DNA from: Marinobacterium sp.
GTDB taxonomy: Bacteria > Pseudomonadota > Gammaproteobacteria > Pseudomonadales > Balneatricaceae
Length of the DNA: 64,000 bases
Reading direction: 5' to 3'
NCBI GenBank assembly: GCA_030602245.1
Contig: JAUWAC010000013.1
Coordinates: 1-64,000 of the forward strand
The notes under the pieces were generated by a model that did not search any database, had not been told where the DNA came from, and saw only the letters and a program-made list of their open reading frames with translations. Of the stretch, positions 59,035 to 64,000 are shown one piece after another (positions within the stretch are counted from its first letter, which is position 1; every line of letters starts with the position of its first letter). Made by a program: the position numbers and the translations under genes.

Positions 59035-59740
59035 CCTTGAACATGCGCCAGCCTCCCACCATGGTGGAGATCAGCGACTGACGGGACATGATGTCTTCAC
59101 GTACGGCCACGTACACATGCGTCATGACGAAGATGACGATGTACCACATACCGAGATGATGCCAGGTGTGTACATCCTGACTCTGACCAAACAGCGGGAT
59201 CACCCAGCCAAACAGCTGATCGGCCCAGCTCCCCGCCCCCAGCCCTTCGCCATAGAGCGCAAACCCGGTCACGATCATGAACAGGTTGCCGATGACGAAG
59301 AACAGGAACATCGCCAGCTGTCCCAGCGGGTTGTGGCCGATGTACTTCTTCGGCGTTTTGGCCAGAAACAGGTACCAGCGCACCTCGTGCCAGAGTTCCG
59401 ACCACCAGCGCCCGCGCCAGACCGGTACGATGAACAGCTCCCGCGAGTGGCGGTTGCCGACGCAGGCCCAGTAGATGCGACCGATAAAGGCGATCGCCAG
59501 AATGTAACCGGCGCTGAAGTGGGCGAAGCGGATGTACCCCATCAGATAGTTGTCGCTGGCCTCCCCCGGCAGCGTTGGCAACGGTGAGCCGATCAGATAG
59601 CCGCTGATCCCCAGCGTCACCACGCAGAGCACGGTCACCCAGTGCCACAGGCGCACCGGCGCCTCATACACGTAGACCGCTGTCTGCTTGCGGACCCTGT
59701 CGTCGCTGTCACCGAGTTCGAGTTGTTTTTCCAGTGCCAT
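59018..59740 (-). CDS. hupC: Ni/Fe-hydrogenase b-type cytochrome subunit HupC/HoxZ
   Basis: A 240-residue diheme b-type cytochrome with four membrane helices that anchors HupSL and passes electrons to the quinone pool. Heme-ligand histidines are in VRLWHWVTV, IRFAHFSAGY and VHTWHHLGMW. The ATG at 59740 has GGAGG eight bases upstream, preferred over the GTG at 59755. It follows hupL after 42 bases; in other hup clusters hupD would come next, here an antitoxin-like gene does. Confidence 0.95.
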   Translation of the reverse strand: MALEKQLELGDSDDRVRKQTAVYVYEAPVRLWHWVTVLCVVTLGISGYLIGSPLPTLPGEASDNYLMGYIRFAHFSAGYILAIAFIGRIYWACVGNRHSRELFIVPVWRGRWWSELWHEVRWYLFLAKTPKKYIGHNPLGQLAMFLFFVIGNLFMIVTGFALYGEGLGAGSWADQLFGWVIPLFGQSQDVHTWHHLGMWYIVIFVMTHVYVAVREDIMSRQSLISTMVGGWRMFKDDKPD

Positions 59741-59782
59741 CGCGGCATCCTCCACGGGCGCGCGTCACACGCGCCCTTGTCG

Positions 59783-61591
59783 TCAGCGGATTTTCACCCG
59801 GGTCAGCTCCTGACCGTCGGGCGACATCACATGGGTCGAACAGGCCAGACAGGGGTCGAAACTGTGCAGCGTGCGCAGGATCTCCACCGGCTCGTCCGGT
59901 CGCTCCATCGGCGTGTCGAGCAGCGATGCTTCGAAGGCGCCGATATTGCCGTTGTGATCGCGTGGGGTGCCGTTCCAGGTGGTCGGTACGATCGCCTGAT
60001 AGTTGTCGATCTTGCCATCCTTGATCGTGATCCAGTGCCCCAGTGCACCGCGTGGTGCCTCGTTGATGCCGACCCCCTGCGCCTGCTTCGGCCAGGTGCT
60101 CGGATCCCACTTCTCCACGTTGGCGGTGGCGCTGTCGCCGGCCTTGATGTTGTTCACCAGCGCATGCCAGTCATCCAGCATGGTGTCGGCGCAGAGCTCG
60201 GACTCCAGCGCACGGGCCAGCGTGCGGCCCAGCGTTGACGGCAGGAACTGCTTCAGCCCCAGCTCGAGCCCGGTGGTCTGATTGAACGCGGACAGCGAGC
60301 GGTCGACCTGTTCCTGTACGTACGCCTTACCGGATACGTAGGCGATGATGTAGCGCGCCAGCGGCCCGACTTCCATCGCATGTCCCCGCCAGCGCGGCGC
60401 CTTGATCCAGGAGTACTTGGCCGACTCATCGATCTCCTCGATGTTGGTCTTGCTGCCCTTGGTGTTGGGGCCGAGCTCGAAGTTGGGTTCGGTCACCCCC
60501 TCCCACGGATGCAGTCCCCTGGTTTCGTCGCCGCCGTAGGTGTACCAGCTGTGGCTGACGAACTCCTGAATCTGCTGCGGATCACGCACATCGACCGGAT
60601 GCACCTCGTTCCAGTTGCCACCGATGATCGCGCCGGCCGGCAGCAGATCCGTCGACTTGTCGCCCGGCACCTGGGTGTAGGTGCCGTAGGAGAGCACGTT
60701 CTGCCCGGCCAGACCGCCACCATAGAGCCAGTCCTTGTAGATACCGGCCACGGCCAGCACATCCGGCAGGTAGACGTTCTTGATAAAGGCACGGGCCTCC
60801 TGAATCCGCTCCAGCACGAAGTTCAGGCTGGTCATGTTGACCGGTGCACCGGCCGCCCCCACGTCATCCAGATTGATGGCACAGGCCACGCCGCCCACCA
60901 TGAAGTTCGGATGCGGGTTCTTGCCGCCGAAAATGGTGTGAATCTTGACGATATCCTTCTGCAGATCCAGCGCTTCCAAATAGTGCGCCACGGCCATCAG
61001 ATCCGCCGCCGGCGGCAGCTTGTAGGCCGGGTTGTCCCAGTAGCCGTTGGAGAACAGGCCGAGCTGGCCGCTCTCGACAAACTTCTTCAGCCGGGTCTGC
61101 ACGTCACGGAAGTAGCCGGGGCTCGATTTCGGATGGTGCGGCGACACCATCTGCTGCAGTTCGGAGGTCGCCTTAGGGTCGGCCTTGAGTGCGTTGACCG
61201 GGTTGACCCAGTCCAGCGCATGCAGATGGTAGAAGTGCACGATGTGGTCATGCACCTGCAGCGTCTTGTCCATCAGATGACGGATCAGGTGCGCGTTGTA
61301 CGGGATCTCGATACCCAGCGCATCCTCCACGGCACGCACCGAGGTCAGCGCGTGGGTGCCGGTACAGACACCGCAGATACGCTCCACGAAGGCCCAGGCA
61401 TCGCGCGGATCACGCCCTTTCAGGATCACTTCCAGACCGCGCCACATGGTGCCGGTCGATACCGCGTTGCGGATAATGTTGTTGTCGTCGACGTTCACCT
61501 CGCAGCGCATGTGGCCTTCGATGCGGGTGACCGGATCGACCACGATGCGACGCCCGGTATTGTCGAGCGTGCTGGCGTTCAGGTCGGTCAT
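59783..61591 (-). CDS. hupL: [NiFe] hydrogenase large subunit HupL/HoxG
   Basis: A 602-residue catalytic subunit. The NiFe site ligands are RICGVC (Cys73, Cys76) and DPCLACSTH (Cys581, Cys584). The 15-residue tail after His587 is the piece removed by HupD. It oxidises H2 at the periplasmic side. It starts inside the end of hupS (four-base overlap). Confidence 0.98.
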   Translation of the reverse strand: MTDLNASTLDNTGRRIVVDPVTRIEGHMRCEVNVDDNNIIRNAVSTGTMWRGLEVILKGRDPRDAWAFVERICGVCTGTHALTSVRAVEDALGIEIPYNAHLIRHLMDKTLQVHDHIVHFYHLHALDWVNPVNALKADPKATSELQQMVSPHHPKSSPGYFRDVQTRLKKFVESGQLGLFSNGYWDNPAYKLPPAADLMAVAHYLEALDLQKDIVKIHTIFGGKNPHPNFMVGGVACAINLDDVGAAGAPVNMTSLNFVLERIQEARAFIKNVYLPDVLAVAGIYKDWLYGGGLAGQNVLSYGTYTQVPGDKSTDLLPAGAIIGGNWNEVHPVDVRDPQQIQEFVSHSWYTYGGDETRGLHPWEGVTEPNFELGPNTKGSKTNIEEIDESAKYSWIKAPRWRGHAMEVGPLARYIIAYVSGKAYVQEQVDRSLSAFNQTTGLELGLKQFLPSTLGRTLARALESELCADTMLDDWHALVNNIKAGDSATANVEKWDPSTWPKQAQGVGINEAPRGALGHWITIKDGKIDNYQAIVPTTWNGTPRDHNGNIGAFEASLLDTPMERPDEPVEILRTLHSFDPCLACSTHVMSPDGQELTRVKIR

Positions 61592-62682
61592 GAGTCCTGC
61601 TCTCCCTGTTCCTGGCTGCGGGTGGTCACCCGTTTGATGGCGCTGACGGCAGCGTGTGCCGCAATTGCCGCCCCGACACCGCCGGCAACGGCGGTACCGA
61701 TCTCATCGGCATTCTTTTCGATACCGAACTGCTGGATATTGGTCAGGCGATCGTAGAAAGAGCCCTTATCCCAGAACCCATCTTCCGAACAGCCGATACA
61801 GCCATGGCCGGCCTGTATCGGGAAGGATACGCCCTCGTTCCAGCGCACCGTGGAGCAGGCGTTATAGGTGGTCGGCCCCTTGCAACCGACCTTGTACAGG
61901 CAGTACCCCTTGCGCGCACCCTCGTCGTCCCACTCTTCGACGAACTGCCCGGCGTCGAAGTGCGGGCGACGATAGCATTTGTCATGGATACGCTGGCCGT
62001 AAAACATCTTGGGCCGTCCCTGTCGATCCAGTTCCGGAATTTTGCCGAAGGTCAGCATGTAGGTGATCACGCCGGTCATGACCTCGGCGATCGGCGGGCA
62101 GCCCGGCACCTTGATGATTGGCTTGTCGGTAATCACCTTGTGGATCGGCACCGCCTGCGTCGGATTCGGCCGCGCCGCCTGCACGCACCCCCAGCTGGCG
62201 CAGCTGCCCCAGGCGATCACCGCCTTGGCATCCTTGGCGGCATGCTTGAGCTGGTCAAGGAAGGGCTTGCCGCCGACGATGCAGAACATGCCATCTTCGT
62301 TCAGCGGCGGGTTACCCTCGACCGCCAGAATGTACTCACCCTTGTATTTCGCGATCGTCTGCTCCAGCGCCGCCTCGGCCTGATGACCGGCTGCGGCCAT
62401 CAGGGTGTCGTCGTAATCGAGCGAGATCATCGACAGCACCACATCCTTGACCAGCGGGTGCGCCGAGCGAATGAAGGATTCGGAGCAGCAGGTGCACTCA
62501 AGCCCGTGCAGCCAGACCACCGGGGTACGCGGTTTGGTCTCCATCGCATGGGCAATTTTCGGCGCGAAGGCGGGCCCAAGGCCCAACGCAGCCGCGGTCA
62601 GGCTGCTGTACTTCAGCAGGCTGCGGCGCGTAATCCCCTGACGCCGCATCACATCGTAAAAGGTTTCTACAGGTCGGGACAT
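61588..62682 (-). CDS. hupS: Oxygen-tolerant [NiFe] hydrogenase small subunit HupS/HoxK
   Basis: A 364-residue electron-transfer subunit with a Tat signal (TRRSLLKY, cut after IAHA at 46) and a C-terminal membrane anchor. The proximal cluster has six cysteines: 63, 65 and 66 (CTCC), 161 and 166 (GSCASWGC) and 195 (PGCPP). These equal mature 17, 19, 20, 115, 120 and 149 of Ralstonia HoxK, where 19 and 120 are the extra ones giving the [4Fe-3S] cluster and oxygen tolerance. The ATG at 62682 has GGGGAG six bases upstream. A sigma-54-type promoter lies 86 bases before it. Confidence 0.98.
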   Translation of the reverse strand: MSRPVETFYDVMRRQGITRRSLLKYSSLTAAALGLGPAFAPKIAHAMETKPRTPVVWLHGLECTCCSESFIRSAHPLVKDVVLSMISLDYDDTLMAAAGHQAEAALEQTIAKYKGEYILAVEGNPPLNEDGMFCIVGGKPFLDQLKHAAKDAKAVIAWGSCASWGCVQAARPNPTQAVPIHKVITDKPIIKVPGCPPIAEVMTGVITYMLTFGKIPELDRQGRPKMFYGQRIHDKCYRRPHFDAGQFVEEWDDEGARKGYCLYKVGCKGPTTYNACSTVRWNEGVSFPIQAGHGCIGCSEDGFWDKGSFYDRLTNIQQFGIEKNADEIGTAVAGGVGAAIAAHAAVSAIKRVTTRSQEQGEQDS

Positions 62683-62767
62683 GCCGTACTCCCCTCGGCG
62701 CGCCACGCCTTCGACAGGCTCGGCGCCGGTTGCTTTTATCGTTCTCGGGCGGAATCGGGAGTACCGG

Positions 62768-62784
62768 AGCAAGAAACGGCCCAA
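62768..62784 (-). promoter_or_regulatory. Sigma-54 promoter of hupSLC
   Basis: On the minus strand TTGGGCCGTTTCTTGCT carries the -24 GG and -12 GC exactly ten bases apart, with the TTGC of the -12 box complete and five of seven bases of TGGCACG matched. Transcription would start near 62757. HoxA in the maturation block is the expected activator. Confidence 0.75.
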
Positions 62785-62801
62785 TTTTAAATAGCTTTTT
62801 A

Positions 62802-62814
62802 TTTCAATTGGTTA
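62802..62814 (+). promoter_or_regulatory. IHF-like site upstream of the hupS promoter
   Basis: TTTCAATTGGTTA matches the WATCAANNNNTTR consensus with one mismatch, in an AT-rich patch between the sigma-54 promoter and the candidate activator sites, as expected for IHF bending. Confidence 0.5.
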
Positions 62815-62842
62815 GTGTAACCACGACGCGATCAGGCCAGGA

Positions 62843-62884
62843 TTGCAGGTCAGTCAGCGGCCAATATGGAAGGTTGCTTGCCAG
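62843..62884. promoter_or_regulatory. Candidate HoxA/HupR binding sites
   Basis: Two TTG-N5-CAG elements at 62843-62853 and 62874-62884, 31 bases apart (about three turns). Each differs by one base from the TTG-N5-CAA site known for HupR. The second site also has several overlapping alternatives, so this is tentative. Confidence 0.35.
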
Positions 62885-62921
62885 TGCTGGAAACGGTTAA
62901 CGCGGGTGCTTTCGGGGTACG

Positions 62922-63284
62922 TCAGTCAAACCCGATCAGGTCGGCGGCATTTTTCCAGAACAGCTTTTCCCGTTGCTGCGGATCCGGGAACTGCTGCTGC
63001 GCCAGCGAGCACTGCTGATCGACGACGGCCATCCCCCTGAAGCGCCCGTCGGAACGGCGAATGGCATCAAGCAGTGCACGGTTGTCGTTTTCGCCATAGC
63101 CCGAGTTGGGGCCCACCAGCAGTGCCTGGGATACGCCATAGGTATCCAGCACCTGCAGGAACTGATCGGCGGTGGCGATCTCGTGACCGTCCGGGTGGTA
63201 GGGTGAATCCGGCTGACAGGGGAAGCGAACAGGATCGAAGATATGGTTGTGACAGTCGATCTTGCGCTCGGTGAAAACAGACAT
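62922..63284 (-). pseudogene. Internally deleted amidohydrolase (amidohydrolase_2 family)
   Basis: 120 residues. The N-terminus is a normal family start: KIDCHNHIFDP with the metal-binding HxH, then LLVGPNSGYG and GRFRGMAVVD. Directly afterwards comes FPDPQQREKLFWKNAADLIGF, which looks like the family C-terminus. About 150 residues of the barrel appear to be missing in frame, so the product is probably inactive. It could still be expressed; it is labelled a pseudogene for that lesion. Confidence 0.65.
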
Positions 63285-63566
63285 GGGCAACCTTACGGGT
63301 AAAAGCTCAGCTTACCCTCCGTGGGCGCGCGCGACCACCGGGTCCGGCCTTCACACGCCTCAGGCCCGCTGCCGGCGATCAGGTGATAGCGCCGTTCTGC
63401 TGCGCTACCCAGGCAGCATCGCCCCCGTCAATTCCCCCACACCCACACTCATAAGCCCTAACTTATACCTGATATAGCGGATATTGATTTTTATTTATCA
63501 GTGAGTCGATGCACACTTTTCCTACCTGGCGGAAACGCCGGCATTCATAAGAGAGGAGGTTTAGCC

Positions 63567-63656
63567 ATGTGGAAATTCAACGCCGCGGAGTATGACGATC
63601 AGATCGCTGGTGACTGGCCGCAGAAACCGATCCCCCTGCCGCCGATGCCCCGCTGA
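63567..63656 (+). CDS. 29-residue peptide gene with strong ribosome site and its own terminator
   Basis: An ATG at 63567 follows GAGAGGAGGT at optimal distance and opens a 29-codon frame ending at 63656: acidic N-terminal half (MWKFNAAEYDDQ) and proline-rich basic end (PIPLPPMPR). No membrane helix and no cysteine. A classic terminator starts 15 bases later, so this is a complete one-gene unit. It is unlike PqqA or the small cytochrome-oxidase subunits. Function unknown. Confidence 0.7.
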   Translation: MWKFNAAEYDDQIAGDWPQKPIPLPPMPR

Positions 63657-63671
63657 TACTGATATGACAGA

Positions 63672-63696
63672 GGCGCTCCCCCCGGAGCGCCTTTTT
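63672..63696 (+). terminator. Rho-independent terminator after the 29-residue peptide gene
   Basis: An 8-base perfect stem GGCGCTCC/GGAGCGCC with a CCCC loop, followed by TTTTT. Confidence 0.9.
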
Positions 63697-63732
63697 CGTT
63701 TCCTGCCCTATCATGGCGCGACCGATACGCGA

Positions 63733-64000
63733 TCAGCCAGCGTTTTCCTGCGGATGCAGGACCGCTTCGATCGCCTGTTCCAACGACGCCAGATTGCCTT
63801 GGGTAGCCCAGGCCGCGATCGGCACCATCGCCTGTTGCTGGGCGGTCAGCGCGGCGACGTCAGGTGCGGCCTTGCGCTCGAGCGCCTGCGCATACTGGGC
63901 ATCGGTGACCTTTTCCTTCCAGATCACGTTTTCGCCATCCTTGCTGCCGGTAATCACCAGATGTGTCATCGATGCATGCGGCGTTGCCCCGTGCCAATGA
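63733..64000 (-). CDS. Cupin-domain protein, C-terminal part; start lies beyond the window
   Basis: The frame is open from the window edge to a stop at 63733. Upstream of the internal ATG at 63969 the reading gives HWHGATPHAS, the metal-binding cupin strand, followed by MTHLVITG. The sequence resembles the small cupins called (R)-mandelonitrile-lyase-like, often near carboxymuconolactone decarboxylases. The tail (about 50 residues) is helical. Confidence 0.75.
   Translation of the reverse strand, partial: HWHGATPHASMTHLVITGSKDGENVIWKEKVTDAQYAQALERKAAPDVAALTAQQQAMVPIAAWATQGNLASLEQAIEAVLHPQENAG

Overview
The window comes from a GC-rich gammaproteobacterium. The gene set (monomeric NADP isocitrate dehydrogenase, YejK/NdpA, Dgt, PyrC, a LapA-like adhesin, many c-di-GMP proteins) suggests an aquatic or marine Oceanospirillales- or Pseudomonadales-like organism. 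No rRNA or other decisive marker is present, so the placement is inference. No CRISPR array, prophage or insertion sequence was seen.

The main theme is a membrane-bound, oxygen-tolerant (group 1d type) [NiFe] uptake hydrogenase. All its genes lie on the minus strand, in two blocks. The structural block hupS-hupL-hupC is at 62.7-59.0 kb, preceded by a sigma-54-type promoter with an IHF-like site. The maturation block hupD-F-G-H-I-J(hybE)-K-hypA-hypB-hoxA-hypF-C-D-E is at 25.8-14.3 kb. The two blocks keep the order of the single clusters known elsewhere but are separated by about 33 kb of unrelated genes. HoxA is an NtrC-type sigma-54 activator that could serve the sigma-54-like promoter. The only kinase-like gene next to the maturation block (26.2-27.6 kb) is divergent and has lost its phospho-acceptor histidine and key ATP-binding residues.

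Region by region: 0-1.8 kb, N-terminus of a giant LapA-like adhesin with a duplicated retention-module segment; 2.1-2.4 kb, two identical tRNA-Asn genes and tRNA-Pro; 2.5-4.5 kb, a LysR regulator divergent from an SbtA-like bicarbonate transporter; 4.7-9.0 kb, an MHYT hybrid kinase and HD-GYP regulator; 9.2-12.1 kb, two multi-spanning membrane proteins; 12.1-14.2 kb, a frameshifted GGDEF-EAL protein; 14.3-25.8 kb, hydrogenase maturation; 26.2-30.6 kb, pseudokinase, bacteriohemerythrin and isocitrate dehydrogenase; 30.7-34.0 kb, an overlapping porin (frameshifted), periplasmic binding-like protein and diguanylate cyclase; 34.2-37.3 kb, an amino-acid ABC transporter; 37.5-44.4 kb, LysE, two MocR-type regulators, Cfa and small enzymes; 44.4-53.7 kb, housekeeping genes (dgt, yejK, nhaC, pyrC, ytoQ, SGNH esterase, PiT/DUF47); 53.7-57.8 kb, an amidoligase/C26 pair, a 2-hydroxyacid dehydrogenase, a UDG-like protein, a gene relic and a lipoprotein; 58.0-62.7 kb, a secreted HExxH protein, a HigA-like antitoxin and hupCLS; 62.9-64 kb, an internally deleted amidohydrolase, a 29-residue mini-gene with its own terminator, and the end of a cupin gene.

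Three c-di-GMP enzymes (HD-GYP, GGDEF-EAL, GGDEF) occur in the same window as the LapA-like adhesin, a class whose retention is c-di-GMP controlled in Pseudomonas. Two genes (GGDEF-EAL, porin) each carry a frameshift repaired by one extra C on the coding strand. These may be real lesions or assembly errors.
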